Shown: positions 36,390-46,278, numbered from the stretch's first letter. The stretch is DNA of 64,000 nucleotides from Alteromonas salexigens (GCF_025628895.1 NZ_JAOTJC010000008.1:307315-371314), one strand, 5' to 3'. Numbers and translations: made by a program. Notes: a model not told the origin generated them from the sequence alone.

Positions 36390-36635
36390 TTACTCAGTTT
36401 TATCTTTGAACTCGCACAAGTCTTCAATAATACAAGAACCACAGCGGGGTTTACGAGCAATGCAGGTGTAGCGCCCGTGCAGAATTAGCCAATGGTGTAC
36501 ATCCACTTTAAACTCCTTCGGCACCACTTTCAGCAGCTTTTGTTCGACCTGGTCGACGTTTTTGCCCATGGCCAGTTTAGTGCGGTTGCTTACCCGGAAA
36601 ATGTGGGTGTCCACAGCGATGGTGGGCCAGCCAAA
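36390..36635 (-). pseudogene. nth: Remnant of an nth 3' end (second copy)
   Basis: The reverse strand encodes about 80 residues of endonuclease III from F-G-W-P-T-I-A-V-D-T-H to the stop, including C-I-A-R-K-P-R-C-G-S-C-I-I-E-D-L-C. The protein differs from the intact nth at only a few positions, but the DNA is only about 80% identical, mostly with synonymous changes. Similarity stops sharply at about 36635. An open frame of 74 codons remains, without the catalytic helix-hairpin-helix, so it is not functional. It probably is a displaced original end of nth or a piece brought by an element. Confidence 0.88.
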
Positions 36636-36759
36636 TAATATTGATAGTAGACGTAAACGATTGCGTGCCTTTGATGCCTTTACAGTCTCTGATCATGTCC
36701 AAATTATTCTATAACATCAATGTGCTATGATGATTATGGGCACCAGATAAGGAGATGAT

Positions 36760-38133
36760 ATGTCTACTAAAAATTACGCGTTGCTGCTAATAACTATATT
36801 GTGTTGGCCGGTAATGGCTAATGATAATAGCCAAGATACGAAAAATAAGCTGAATACGATTTTTCAACAGCAGTTTTCTTCTAATTCGCCTGGCGCGACA
36901 GTTCTGGTTGCTAAAAAAGGTCAAATCATTCTACATAAAGCATATGGCCTGGCTAATGTTGAGCACAACATTCCATTGAAAGTTGATATGCATTTTAGAA
37001 TTGCGTCATTGACCAAGCAATTTACGACTACAGCGATTTTGAAGCTGCATCAAGACGGTAAGTTGAATATCCATGAGCTGTTGAGCAAGCATCTTCCGAA
37101 CTATCAACACGCAGATAGAGTTACTATCGCACACTTGGCAAGTAATCGCTCAGGTATTCCGGATTACACGAATTTTGAGGGATTTAAAGAAGTTGAAGAA
37201 AAGCGTGAAAAGTCACTTGATGAACTTATCGAATACTTTAGTGACCAAGAGTTAGCGTTTTCTCCAAATCACCGCCAGCAATACTCAAGTTCAAATTTTA
37301 TTCTTCTGGGAAAACTCATAGAGCATGTATCAGGACACTCTTATGAAGAGTATTTGCAAAACACCTTTTTTGCTCCTCTACAAATGGACAGTACACAAAT
37401 GGGGGCCCACAGAAAAATTATGCCGGGGCGTGTCGATGGCTATGAATTTGAAAAAGGTAAATTGATTAATGCCCCATATTTGTCGATGACAGCTCCCCAT
37501 GCGGCTGGTGCTTTGCGCTCGACAACCATGGATCTGTACAAATGGCAACGTGGTTTATTAAGTGGCAAAGTGATTAATCAAGATTTGTTGGACAAAGCCT
37601 GGTCCGCTGAAAATTTGGCAGATGGTTTTTCATCTACTTATGGGTTTGGTTGGTTTGTCGGACATCTAGATGGGGCTAAAACAGTATCTCATGAGGGGGG
37701 GATACAAGGCTTTAGTACTTTTGCAGCAATACTCCCAGAACATGATGTGCACCTCATAATCTTAAGCAATAATCCTCACGCCATACAGGATAGCCTTTAC
37801 TATCTAGCCGCTAGAGTTTTGCAAGTTGTAAGGGAAAAACCAGTTGATCCTCCATACTTTGCCGTGCCGCGAAAATTACGCGCAAAGATGGTAGGAGAAT
37901 ATGTATTTGAAGATATATGGAGTGCCAAAATTTTCGAAGAAGAAGGAAAGCTGTTTATGAAACTTCAATGGGAAGACGCCCCCAGAGAGTTGATATTTGA
38001 CGGCATTGACGCGGTCTATTATTCGGGAACATGGTCTAAGTTTCAGACATTATCGCCAGCAAACTCAAGAGGGGATATAATGATGCAACGATGGGACGGC
38101 ACGCGTTATTTTGGTGAGCTGAAGAAATTATAA
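36760..38133 (+). CDS. Serine beta-lactamase-like hydrolase (class C / esterase-like)
   Basis: The 457-residue protein has a signal peptide (about 20 residues ending M-A-N-D). It has the penicillin-binding fold motifs: S83-L-T-K86, the Y-S-S-S-N motif at 175-179 and H-E-G-G-I-Q-G-F near residue 313. A C-terminal extension of about 90 residues follows. The family includes AmpC beta-lactamases, D-aminopeptidases and esterases, and the motifs do not prove antibiotic hydrolysis. AAGGAGATGAT precedes the ATG. Base composition is AT-rich compared with the rsx genes and the kinase, and it lies between nth copies, which points to transfer. Confidence 0.85.
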   Translation: MSTKNYALLLITILCWPVMANDNSQDTKNKLNTIFQQQFSSNSPGATVLVAKKGQIILHKAYGLANVEHNIPLKVDMHFRIASLTKQFTTTAILKLHQDGKLNIHELLSKHLPNYQHADRVTIAHLASNRSGIPDYTNFEGFKEVEEKREKSLDELIEYFSDQELAFSPNHRQQYSSSNFILLGKLIEHVSGHSYEEYLQNTFFAPLQMDSTQMGAHRKIMPGRVDGYEFEKGKLINAPYLSMTAPHAAGALRSTTMDLYKWQRGLLSGKVINQDLLDKAWSAENLADGFSSTYGFGWFVGHLDGAKTVSHEGGIQGFSTFAAILPEHDVHLIILSNNPHAIQDSLYYLAARVLQVVREKPVDPPYFAVPRKLRAKMVGEYVFEDIWSAKIFEEEGKLFMKLQWEDAPRELIFDGIDAVYYSGTWSKFQTLSPANSRGDIMMQRWDGTRYFGELKKL

Positions 38134-38204
38134 ACATCGATGCATCAAACAAGATTTATATGATTTGCTAATCAGTTCGCACCAAAACTACTGGAACGAA
38201 CTGA

Positions 38205-38840
38205 TTAATCACTGGTCTTATCTTTATATTCACATAAGTCTTCAATAATACAGGAACCACAGCGCGGCTTACGGGCGATGCAGGTGTATCGCCCGTGAAG
38301 TATTAGCCAATGATGTACATCGACCTTGAACTCAGCAGGAACGACTTTTAACAGCTTTTGTTCTACTTGATCGACGTTCTTACCCATGGCCAGTTTAGTG
38401 CGATTAGACACCCTGAAAATGTGGGTGTCTACGGCAATGGTAGGCCAGCCAAACGCAGTGTTCAGCACCACATTGGCGGTTTTGCGACCTACACCAGGTA
38501 AGGCTTCTAATGCCTCACGGCTTTCCGGCACCTCACCACCATGTTTATCGAGCAGAATTTCCGCCATTTTGTGGACATTCACCGCTTTGCTGTTGTACAG
38601 GCCGATGGTCTTTATATAGTCCTTGAGACCGTCTACGCCCAAATCGTAAATGGCCTGCGGGGTATTGGCCACCGGAAACAACTTGGCGGTGGCTTTATTT
38701 ACACCCACGTCAGTAGCCTGTGCCGACAGCGTCACGGCCACCAACAGCTCGTAAGGCGTGGTGAAGTTAAGCTCGGTGGTGGGATTCGGATTCGCATCAC
38801 GAAGACGAGTCAGGATCTCTTTGCGTTTTGTATTGTTCAT
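38205..38840 (-). CDS. nth: Endonuclease III (DNA glycosylase/AP lyase)
   Basis: Nth removes oxidised pyrimidines and cuts at the abasic site. The 211-residue protein is full length. It has the helix-hairpin-helix L-P-G-V-G-R-K-T-A-N-V-V with catalytic Lys near 120 and the following D-T-H with catalytic Asp near 138. The C-terminal iron-sulfur loop is C-I-A-R-K-P-R-C-G-S-C-I-I-E-D-L-C. It starts 20 bases after rsxE and is the last gene of the rsxABCDGE-nth operon, as in E. coli. Two partial copies of its 3' end lie to the left. Confidence 0.96.
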   Translation of the reverse strand: MNNTKRKEILTRLRDANPNPTTELNFTTPYELLVAVTLSAQATDVGVNKATAKLFPVANTPQAIYDLGVDGLKDYIKTIGLYNSKAVNVHKMAEILLDKHGGEVPESREALEALPGVGRKTANVVLNTAFGWPTIAVDTHIFRVSNRTKLAMGKNVDQVEQKLLKVVPAEFKVDVHHWLILHGRYTCIARKPRCGSCIIEDLCEYKDKTSD

Positions 38841-38860
38841 AAATGATAGCGACTTTTATA

Positions 38861-39553
38861 TTAGTTTTCTGCCGTCACCCGCGCCCGGGTGGCTTTTTGA
38901 TGAACGACGGTCTGGCGCGCTGCAATATGTGCATCGATACTGTTTTTCAGAGCAATCAATAAGCCCATACCCAGAAAGGCGCCGGGGGGTAAAATGGCCA
39001 GCAGGAACGGATGCTCTGTTGTGAACAGTGTGAGTGTCCAGTCTTTGGCTACCGGACCAAACAGACGGTCTGCGCCTGCCAGCAGCGTTCCGCCGCCCAG
39101 TGCTTCCCGCAGCCCGCCCAGTAACACCAGTACCAGTGTAAAGCCCAGGCCCATCATCAGACCATCAAACGCGGCAGCGCCCACAGAGTTCTTTGACGCA
39201 TAGGCTTCGGCACGACCAATAATGGCGCAGTTGGTCACAATCAGCGGAATGAAAATACCCAGTGCCAAGTACAGTTCATAAGTGAATGCGTTCATCAGTA
39301 ACTGCACGATGGTGACAAAGCCGGCAATGATCATCACAAACACCGGGATCCGAATTTCATTTCTGACGATATTCCGAATTAGCGAGACAGTCACATTGCT
39401 GCCTACCAGCACCAATAAGGTAGCCAGCCCTAACCCCAGCCCGTTAACTACCGTGGCAGTAACTGCCAGTAGTGGGCAGAGACCCAGTAGTTGTACTAAG
39501 GCGGGGTTGTTTTTCCAGATACCCTGCAACGAAAGATCTCTAAAATCTGTCAT
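38861..39553 (-). CDS. rsxE: Electron transport complex subunit RsxE (RnfE)
   Basis: The 230-residue integral membrane protein belongs to the RnfE/RsxE family. It has several membrane segments and the conserved [16 protein letters not shown] near the start and T-N-C-A-I-I-G-R-A near residue 88. It is a core subunit of the ion-pumping Rnf complex, or of the Rsx complex that keeps SoxR reduced. The start overlaps the end of rsxG by 4 bases (ATGA), so translation is coupled. Confidence 0.95.
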   Translation of the reverse strand: MTDFRDLSLQGIWKNNPALVQLLGLCPLLAVTATVVNGLGLGLATLLVLVGSNVTVSLIRNIVRNEIRIPVFVMIIAGFVTIVQLLMNAFTYELYLALGIFIPLIVTNCAIIGRAEAYASKNSVGAAAFDGLMMGLGFTLVLVLLGGLREALGGGTLLAGADRLFGPVAKDWTLTLFTTEHPFLLAILPPGAFLGMGLLIALKNSIDAHIAARQTVVHQKATRARVTAEN

Positions 39554-40200
39554 ACCTTATCTCCGGTTGCCTTGGGGGGTTGGCATTGGTTAGGGCGTGC
39601 AAACAGGTCCTGCTGATTTTCATTCACATAAACCAGCGTACGTTTCACTGCATTCACCACTGCCCGGGGCGTAATAGTCGCGCCAGTGAAGGCATCAAAT
39701 TCGCCCCCGTCAGATTTAACCTGCCAGCGCTCAACGCTGTCGGCACTAAACTGCTTGCCGGTAAAGGATAAGATCCAGTCACTTACCGCCAGTTCGATTT
39801 TGTCGCCCAGACCTGGGGTTTCCTTGTGTTCGACCACACGCACCCCCAACACTTCCATCGTAGCGCTTACCCCCACTACCAGCTCAATATTGCCACTGTA
39901 GCCATTGGGCGCGGTTGTTTCGATGGCCAGCGCACTGGGCTCGCCGTTATTTCGAGCGCGGTATACCAGGTGGGGCAGGGTATTGCCTAATGCAGGATCC
40001 GTTACCGTGGCACAATCTTTAAACAGCACGTTGTCGTGGTACCGGGCGGGAACCACTTCATTAAGTACACCTAGCAACCGTTGCTGCTGTTGAAACGCGA
40101 TGCGTTCGCGGGTGCCTTCAAAGGTAAACGCAATCAAGGCGGTTGTTACCACCGCAAAGGCTGCCAGCATCCCCCCATTTTTCGATAATGTACTTAACAT
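39550..40200 (-). CDS. rsxG: Electron transport complex subunit RsxG (RnfG)
   Basis: The 216-residue protein has one N-terminal membrane anchor and a periplasmic domain with [11 protein letters not shown], the motif whose second Thr carries covalent FMN in Rnf[11 protein letters not shown] is also typical. It passes electrons between membrane-embedded subunits. It overlaps rsxD by one base and rsxE by four. Confidence 0.95.
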   Translation of the reverse strand: MLSTLSKNGGMLAAFAVVTTALIAFTFEGTRERIAFQQQQRLLGVLNEVVPARYHDNVLFKDCATVTDPALGNTLPHLVYRARNNGEPSALAIETTAPNGYSGNIELVVGVSATMEVLGVRVVEHKETPGLGDKIELAVSDWILSFTGKQFSADSVERWQVKSDGGEFDAFTGATITPRAVVNAVKRTLVYVNENQQDLFARPNQCQPPKATGDKV

Positions 40201-41291
40201 TACTGCTGCCCTCCGCGCGCACTGTTACGCGGCGTCCGGCCATAGGTCCTGGGGCGGGTATAGTAATCAATCAAGGGGACGGCCATATTCATTATTATTA
40301 CCCCGAAGGCCACAGCATCCGGGTAGCCGCCAAAGGTGCGGATAATCACCACCCAAAAGCCGATGAGGGCTCCGAACACGATTCTGCCGCGTGGGGTAGT
40401 GGAGCCTGACACAGGGTCGGTAACAATAAAAAACGCCCCAATCATGACAGCGCCATTGGTCAGATGAAACAGCGGCGAGCCATATAAGTCGGCATTGGTG
40501 AGGTGCAGTACTAACGAAACCACCAACACGGCCAACAACATACTACCGGGCATGTGCCAGGTAATTACCCGTAACCGAATAAGCATCAGACCGCCCAGCA
40601 GGTAAGCCAGACTAACGTATCCCCAGCCATAGCCCATGGCATCGAAAAATGCGGTATTAAATATATCGCGGCTCAGTAACTCTGAGTACGTCGCGCCCTG
40701 GGTGAGGCCGGTTTTCACAGTATCCAGCGGCGTAGCGGCGGTGACGCCATCTATGGCGCCTCGCACCTGAGTGATGTCATAGCCGTGTTGCGTGAAACCG
40801 GTAAAGATCAGGCTAGCGGTATCCGCCAGCGACAAGGCGTCGGCAAATACGCCGGCGGCGGGCAACCACATGGTCATTGCGACCGGAAAAGAGATAAGCA
40901 AAACCACATAGGCAACCATGGCCGGGTTGAACATGTTGAAGCCTAACCCGCCATAGAGCTGCTTGACGATAATGATCGCAAACAGGGTGCCGACTACCGT
41001 CATCCACCAGGGGAGAGCGGGAGGAATGCTTACGGCAATCAGTAAGGCAGTTAACACCGCCGAGTAGTCACTTAATGCGCGCTCGACGTTTTTCTTGCGC
41101 AAGCTCAGGATGGTGCCTTCCGCGAGTACGGCCGTCATTACCGCCAGTACGGCCTGGATCAGCACACCCCATCCGAAGAAGTACCACTGAGCCAGGATAC
41201 CCGGCACCATGGCGTAAATAACCAGGCGCATCACCTGGCCGGTGTCACGCCGGGTACGTAAGTGCGGTGAACTGGATAAGGTTAACTTCAT
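40200..41291 (-). CDS. rsxD: Electron transport complex subunit RsxD (RnfD)
   Basis: The 363-residue integral membrane protein matches RnfD/NqrB. It starts [11 protein letters not shown], has F-N-P-A-M-V-A-Y near residue 120 and a [11 protein letters not shown] segment near 185 that contains the likely FMN-attachment Thr. [12 protein letters not shown] lies near residue 315. It is one of the ion-conducting subunits. It overlaps rsxC and rsxG by one base each. Confidence 0.95.
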   Translation of the reverse strand: MKLTLSSSPHLRTRRDTGQVMRLVIYAMVPGILAQWYFFGWGVLIQAVLAVMTAVLAEGTILSLRKKNVERALSDYSAVLTALLIAVSIPPALPWWMTVVGTLFAIIIVKQLYGGLGFNMFNPAMVAYVVLLISFPVAMTMWLPAAGVFADALSLADTASLIFTGFTQHGYDITQVRGAIDGVTAATPLDTVKTGLTQGATYSELLSRDIFNTAFFDAMGYGWGYVSLAYLLGGLMLIRLRVITWHMPGSMLLAVLVVSLVLHLTNADLYGSPLFHLTNGAVMIGAFFIVTDPVSGSTTPRGRIVFGALIGFWVVIIRTFGGYPDAVAFGVIIMNMAVPLIDYYTRPRTYGRTPRNSARGGQQ

Positions 41292-43744
41292 CAGCTGGCG
41301 CTCTCGTCTTTATCAATACTTTCATTATTCGCTTTGGCCGCTTTTTTAGCTTTTGCTTTGGCAACGGCAGCTGCAATCCGGCGCTGTTTTTCTGTTTGGG
41401 CGTCGGCAGTGGCGTGGTGACTGTCAGCGTCCGGTTCTTTCTTGTCCGCTGTGTCAGAATCTTGTGGCAGCACCTGGTCCCTGGCGGCTTTTTTCGCCTT
41501 AGCTTTGGCAACCGCAGCGGCAACCCGCTGCTGCTTTTCAGACTTCGCGTGGTCATTAGGCGTAGTGTTGTCATCCGTGTTGGAGTGACTGTCCTCACCG
41601 GTGTCTGTCTTGTTGTGGTCAGGCTGTTGTGCCGCGGCTTTTTTTGCTTTGGCTTTGGCGACTGCAGCAGCCACCCGCTGTTGTTTTTCAGACTTCGCGT
41701 TGTCATTAGGCGTAGTGTTGTCATCCGTGTTGGAGTGACTGTCCTCAGCGGTGTCTGACTTGTTGTGGTCAGGCTGTTGCGCAGCGGCTTTCTTTGCCTT
41801 AGCTTTGGCAACCGCAGCGGCAACCCGCTGCTGCTTTTCAGACTTCCCGTGGTCATTAGGCGTAGTGTTGTCATCCGTGTTGGAGTGACTGTCCTCACCT
41901 GCGTCTGTATTGTTGTGGTCAGCCTGTTGCGCAGCGGCTTTCTTTGCCTTAGCTTTAGCGACTGCAGCAGCCACCCGCAGTTGTTTTTCAGGCTTCCCGT
42001 GGTCACTAGGCGTAGTGTTGTCATCCGTGTTGGGGTGACTGTCCTCAGTGGTGTCTGTCTTGTTGTTGTCAGCCTGTTGCACAGCGGCTTTTTTGGCTTT
42101 GGCCCGGGCAATGGCGGCGGCCACCTGGGCTTTTTTATCATCCACCGCCGGTGCGTCGTCGGTCGTCTTTTCAACCTCTTGGGCAGCGGCTTTTTTGGCT
42201 TTCGCGCGAGCGAGCGCCGCCGCGACCTTATCTTTAGTTCCGCCGTCTGTTTTTTGTCCTGCGGCTTCCCGGGCAGCTTTGGCCTTACGGTGTTTTTCTT
42301 CCCGCTCTAATTTTTCCCGCTCTAATCGGGCTTTACGTGCTTCAAAGCGCTCCTTGGCTTTTTCTGCTTTGTTGCGTTCATCACGCTGGGTACGAATTTC
42401 TGCTTTGGCTTGCCGGTAATAATGCACCAACGGAATTTCACTGGGACACACATAGGCGCACGCACCACACTCTATACAGTCAAACAGGTCGTATTCTTCC
42501 GCCTTGTCCAACTCCTTGGCCTTGGCGTGCCAGAACAGCTGCTGGGGAAGCAATGAGGCCGGGCAGGCCTGCGCGCAATCAGAGCAGCGTATGCAGGGGC
42601 GTTCGTTATCATCAGCGGGTAGCTCTTTCGCTGCCGGCACCAACAGGCAGTTGGTAATTTTTACCACAGGGATAGCGGTGTCGGTGAGCGTGAAGCCCAT
42701 CATGGGCCCGCCCATGACTATCTCAGGGTGACGCTGCTTCTTCGGCAAATAATTCGTGTGAGCCAGCATGTGGCTGACAGGGGTGCCGATGAGCGCCCAG
42801 TAGTTACCGCGCTGCTGCACGGCTTCTCCCGTTACCGTCACAATACGTTCAATAAGCGGTTTACCATGGAAAATAGCATCGGCAATGGCGTAAGAGGTCG
42901 CGACATTGAACATCAGCACGCCGACATCAGCGGGCAGCCCATGGCGCGGCACTTCCCGGCCGGTCACCACCTGAATTAACTGTTTTTCACCGCCCGCCGG
43001 ATAGACAGTTTCAATGACCACCACCCGGTATTCCGGCTTATCCTGACAGGCAATTTTAATGGCCTCAATGGCTTCTGGCTTATTGTCTTCAATCGCAATG
43101 ACGACTGCTTTAGGAGAAAGCAGGTGGTCCAGGACGTCAATGCCCTGACGAATTTGCCAGGCAAACTCTCGCATCAGCCGGTCGTCGGCACTGATATAGG
43201 GTTCGCATTCCACGCCATTAATAATGAGAAACTCAATGTCTTTACTACTGGCCGTCTTGATATGAGTGGGAAAACCGGCACCGCCCATTCCCGAAACCCC
43301 GGCATTGCAAATGGCTTCTATTACCTGCTGCGGGGGGAGCTCCTGATAATTAGCCAGGGGGGTTAACGGCGCCCACTTATCATCGCCGTCCGGGCGAATG
43401 GACACACACATTTCCGACAAGCCACTGGGGTGCGCTATCACATGGGGAGCGATGGCCACAACTTCACCGGACGTGGGGGCGTGGACCGGGACCGCGAAAG
43501 GACTTTGGCTGGTAGTAAGGGGTTGGCCTTTTAATACCTTGTCGCCCACGCTGACATCACATTGACCATCTGTGCCAGCGTGCTGCCGTAATGGCACGGT
43601 AACAAGCTGAGGTAAAGGCAGCCGCTGCGTTGGGGTAGTGGCTGACAGTTCTTTACGGCCATCGGGATGTACCCCGCCCGGGAAGCGGTGCAACTTATTG
43701 CGATTGAGGTTTTCTATAATTTCGTCAAAGGCTGGATACATCAA
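41291..43744 (-). CDS. rsxC: Electron transport complex subunit RsxC (RnfC) with long repetitive C-terminus
   Basis: RsxC is the NADH-binding peripheral subunit. Of 817 residues, the first 470 are the conserved part: F-P-G-G-V-H-P near 22, the [10 protein letters not shown] nucleotide-binding motif near 152, and two [4Fe-4S] motifs ([12 protein letters not shown] and [12 protein letters not shown]). The last 350 residues are charged, Ala/Lys-rich, predicted coiled coil or disordered, built of 50-residue repeats. Length variation of this tail is normal in the family, but here the repeats are nearly identical in DNA. It lies directly after rsxB. Confidence 0.94.
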   Translation of the reverse strand: MMYPAFDEIIENLNRNKLHRFPGGVHPDGRKELSATTPTQRLPLPQLVTVPLRQHAGTDGQCDVSVGDKVLKGQPLTTSQSPFAVPVHAPTSGEVVAIAPHVIAHPSGLSEMCVSIRPDGDDKWAPLTPLANYQELPPQQVIEAICNAGVSGMGGAGFPTHIKTASSKDIEFLIINGVECEPYISADDRLMREFAWQIRQGIDVLDHLLSPKAVVIAIEDNKPEAIEAIKIACQDKPEYRVVVIETVYPAGGEKQLIQVVTGREVPRHGLPADVGVLMFNVATSYAIADAIFHGKPLIERIVTVTGEAVQQRGNYWALIGTPVSHMLAHTNYLPKKQRHPEIVMGGPMMGFTLTDTAIPVVKITNCLLVPAAKELPADDNERPCIRCSDCAQACPASLLPQQLFWHAKAKELDKAEEYDLFDCIECGACAYVCPSEIPLVHYYRQAKAEIRTQRDERNKAEKAKERFEARKARLEREKLEREEKHRKAKAAREAAGQKTDGGTKDKVAAALARAKAKKAAAQEVEKTTDDAPAVDDKKAQVAAAIARAKAKKAAVQQADNNKTDTTEDSHPNTDDNTTPSDHGKPEKQLRVAAAVAKAKAKKAAAQQADHNNTDAGEDSHSNTDDNTTPNDHGKSEKQQRVAAAVAKAKAKKAAAQQPDHNKSDTAEDSHSNTDDNTTPNDNAKSEKQQRVAAAVAKAKAKKAAAQQPDHNKTDTGEDSHSNTDDNTTPNDHAKSEKQQRVAAAVAKAKAKKAARDQVLPQDSDTADKKEPDADSHHATADAQTEKQRRIAAAVAKAKAKKAAKANNESIDKDESAS
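41483..42232 (-). repeat. 150-bp tandem repeat inside rsxC
   Basis: The block GCGGCTT starts at 41483, 41633, 41783, 41933 and 42083, so the period is exactly 150 bp (50 codons), with a shorter degenerate unit after 42186. Each unit encodes an A-x-A-K-A-K-K-A-A stretch followed by a linker rich in Asp, Asn, Thr and His. Units differ by a few bases, which suggests recent expansion or gene conversion. The frame is kept throughout. Confidence 0.9.
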
Positions 43745-44314
43745 TTACGACACCATTTTTACCGGGATATCGCCTTTGGGCGAGTCTGAAAAATCCCATT
43801 TCCAGGACGCTGTGGTTGGCGTCAGGGGAACCATATCGATACAGTCAACCGGGCAGGGGTCGACACACAGATCGCAGCCTGTGCATTCGTCAACAATGAC
43901 AGTGTGCATGTGTTTTGCTGCACCTAATATGGCGTCCACCGGGCACGCCTGAATACACTTAGTGCAACCAATACACTCATCTTCCCGGATAAAGGCAACT
44001 TTTTTGGTATCTTCCTCACCATGGGCTGCATCCAGCGGCTTGGGTTCAACGCCCATAAGATCTGCCAGTTTCTTTATCGTGGTTTCACCCCCCGGGGGGC
44101 ATTTATTAATTTCGTCCCCATTGGCGATGGCTTCCGCATAGGGGCGGCAACCGGGATAGCCGCACTGGCCACACTGAGTTTGCGGCAAGACTTCGTCTAT
44201 TTGGTCTACCAGCGGATCGCTTTCCACCCGAAAGCGGATACTCGCATAGCCCAGCGCCAACCCAAACGCGAGCGCCAGAAGGCCTATTGCAATCAGACTC
44301 ATCGTTATCGTCAT
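43745..44314 (-). CDS. rsxB: Electron transport complex subunit RsxB (RnfB)
   Basis: The 189-residue protein has an N-terminal membrane anchor. A cluster-binding motif C-G-Q-C-G-Y-P-G-C lies near residue 49, and a double ferredoxin domain contains [12 protein letters not shown] and [12 protein letters not shown]. It links ferredoxin to the membrane part of the Rnf/Rsx complex. Its start overlaps the rsxA stop by one base (TGATG). Confidence 0.96.
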   Translation of the reverse strand: MTITMSLIAIGLLALAFGLALGYASIRFRVESDPLVDQIDEVLPQTQCGQCGYPGCRPYAEAIANGDEINKCPPGGETTIKKLADLMGVEPKPLDAAHGEEDTKKVAFIREDECIGCTKCIQACPVDAILGAAKHMHTVIVDECTGCDLCVDPCPVDCIDMVPLTPTTASWKWDFSDSPKGDIPVKMVS

Positions 44315-44895
44315 CAGAATTTCACCAATCCACTAAAACCCATGAATGCCAGTGACATCAGTCCGGCAGTGATCATGGCGATTGAAGCACCCCGGAAAGC
44401 CACCGGGACATCTGCCGCGGCCAGGCGCTCTCGCATTGCCGCAAATAAAATAAGCACGAGGGAGAAGCCCAGAGCAGCACCAAACCCGTAAATCAGACTC
44501 TCCATCAGGGTATGTTGCTCGGTGAGGTTGAGCAGTGCTACGCCTAGCACAGCACAATTGGTGGTGATCAGCGGCAGAAAAATGCCCAGCAACCGGTAAA
44601 GGGTAGGGCTGGTTTTATGCACCACCATTTCGGTGAATTGTACCACTACGGCTATTACCAGAATAAAGGCTAACGTGCGCAGGTAGCCGATACCAAGAGG
44701 CTGCAGCATGTAGGTTTCTACCAGGTAGCTGGAAACAGACGCTAATGTGAGCACAAACGTGGTGGCCATAGACATGCCGATGGCGGTCTCCAGCTTGCTG
44801 GATACCCCCATAAACGGGCAAAGTCCTAAAAACTTTACCAATACAAAATTATTTACCAATACTGTGCCGATTAACAGTAATAGAAAATCTGTCAT
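44314..44895 (-). CDS. rsxA: Electron transport complex subunit RsxA (RnfA)
   Basis: The 193-residue integral membrane protein is highly conserved. It has [18 protein letters not shown] near residue 15 and [11 protein letters not shown] near 88. It is the first gene of the rsxABCDGE-nth operon and an ion-channel subunit paralogous to RsxE. The tRNA-Asn genes are upstream on the same strand. Confidence 0.96.
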   Translation of the reverse strand: MTDFLLLLIGTVLVNNFVLVKFLGLCPFMGVSSKLETAIGMSMATTFVLTLASVSSYLVETYMLQPLGIGYLRTLAFILVIAVVVQFTEMVVHKTSPTLYRLLGIFLPLITTNCAVLGVALLNLTEQHTLMESLIYGFGAALGFSLVLILFAAMRERLAAADVPVAFRGASIAMITAGLMSLAFMGFSGLVKF

Positions 44896-45226
44896 GTAAC
44901 TGCCTGGTTTCCCGTAACGTCGTCACCGCTGCATGCTGCTGACTCATACGGCCTCTGCAAAAGAAGATTACGAGAGACCCGGACGATTACTGCGCGGTGA
45001 TATTACGATAGGTTTTTAATGTAAGCTGCGCATTATGCGCATACCGGGTGAGCCCGGTTTAGCTTCGTGCGTCCTTTACCCTCATTCGGGGTGCAGGTAA
45101 ACATCGGTATTATCGCTGTTTAGGCGTCGAGAAACAACTTGCGCGCCGCCACTTTACAATGAAATTCAAAGAAATATGTAAACTAAAGCGATGTAGAATT
45201 TTACGAGAGACCAAAGGTAGGGAAGG
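44896..45226. other. Intergenic region between tRNA-Asn genes and rsxA
   Basis: These 331 bases lie upstream of rsxA and downstream of the tRNAs on the same strand. No gene is supported. The rsx promoter should be here, but I see no clear consensus by eye and no clear tRNA terminator. Confidence 0.4.
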
Positions 45227-45303
45227 TGGCTCCCCCTCCCCGACTCGAACGGGGGACCTGCGGATTAACAGTCCGTCGCTCTAACCAACTGAGCTAAGGG
45301 GGA
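45227..45303 (-). tRNA. tRNA-Asn (GTT), second in transcription order
   Basis: The reverse strand folds as a full tRNA: acceptor arms TCCCCCT/AGGGGGA, a D arm with AGCTCAGTTGGTTAGAGC, the anticodon GTT in loop CTGTTAA, T arm GTTCGAGTC and an encoded CCA. It is 77 bases long. It is identical to the copy 100 bases upstream. Confidence 0.96.
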
Positions 45304-45326
45304 ATCTTACCTTTGGTGTGAAAAGT

Positions 45327-45403
45327 TGGCTCCCCCTCCCCGACTCGAACGGGGGACCTGCGGATTAACAGTCCGTCGCTCTAACCAACTGAGCTAAGGG
45401 GGA
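45327..45403 (-). tRNA. tRNA-Asn (GTT), first in transcription order
   Basis: This has the same 77-base sequence and folding as the copy at 45227-45303, including the GTT anticodon and the CCA end. The exact 100-base spacing shows a tandem duplication. Both are probably in one transcript. Confidence 0.96.
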
Positions 45404-46278
45404 CCTGCTTTTCAACGAGGGCGAATATTAAAGAGCATCCGTATCGCTGTCAACAACCCACATGACTTTTTTATTTCAACTGAACAAAAATTGTATTTTT
45501 GACGCTTATATGGCTAATTTTAAATCAACAGCGAAAAATATATGGTTACTTTATGCCCACATTGGCGATTGCTGAGAATTAAAGAGAAATGTTAGTGCGG
45601 CGTAATGGAATTCTATAAATATCACCGGTTATGCTTTTAATCGTTATTATTATATCAAAAAGCTATTAAAATACCTTTGATCACTGTTTTTAAATACAGT
45701 TGTTCATAAAAGTGTAACCTGTCCACGTCAGACAGGCGGTTAGTCATCACTTACATATTTTTTAGTGAATGAGCCAGTAATTCCCGCCATTGCTGGGTTT
45801 AAGCCACTTATCCACTAAAACTGTGGATAAGTATGTTGATAGCTCTCCGGAAGAATGCAGCTGATACAGCTCCCTATCGCCTTCTCCAGTAAGGATCACT
45901 TTTAAGTTAACTGTTTTGTTTATTATTTTCAGTTGCTTATTGAATCATTTTAGATCTGGGGATGATCATATTTGCGATCAGTTGGACAATAAATAGCTTG
46001 TGTGTTAATTCCCCGCCCTGAGGGATAATTAACCATGGAAACCGACAAATTCACGGCTGTCCAACATTAATTTAACGATTGGTTGTTAGCTACCCAACTT
46101 TACGTTGTCTATTTTCTCTAAAGGCGGGCGTCGCCAATTTCCTACAGTCTGTTAGTTAACTAAGGGAATCGTTGCTGGTAGTTAGAAAGAAACCGTGCAT
46201 GGTCAAATAGTAGTCAGCAATAATCATTTTCAAAAGATAACTTAGATGAATATGCACTACGGCGTATTTATCACACTA
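45404..46278. other. Gene-free AT-rich region right of the tRNAs
   Basis: No reading frame here has the features of a protein gene. The tRNA promoter must lie at the left end. The region carries a small hairpin CCTGTC/GACAGG (45718-45736), a DnaA box pair (45806-45832) and three GATC sites within about 25 bases near 45953-45978. It leads into a REP-like array at 46279. Confidence 0.5.
45806..45832. promoter_or_regulatory. Inverted pair of DnaA boxes
   Basis: ACTTATCCAC (45806-45815) and GTGGATAAGT (45823-45832) form a perfect 10-bp inverted repeat with a 7-base spacer. Each arm holds a near-consensus DnaA box: TTATCCACT (45808-45816, one mismatch) and TGTGGATAA (45822-45830, perfect). I see no third box close by. 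It may titrate or reactivate DnaA. Confidence 0.6.

Noticed and set aside
41483..42232. Overlapping reverse-complement reading frames across the rsxC repeat
   Set aside because: Long open frames on both strands come from the repetitive composition. The rsxC frame has the conserved domains and operon context.
44896..45226. Riboswitch or attenuator upstream of rsxA
   Set aside because: No conserved structure or T-tailed hairpin is visible.
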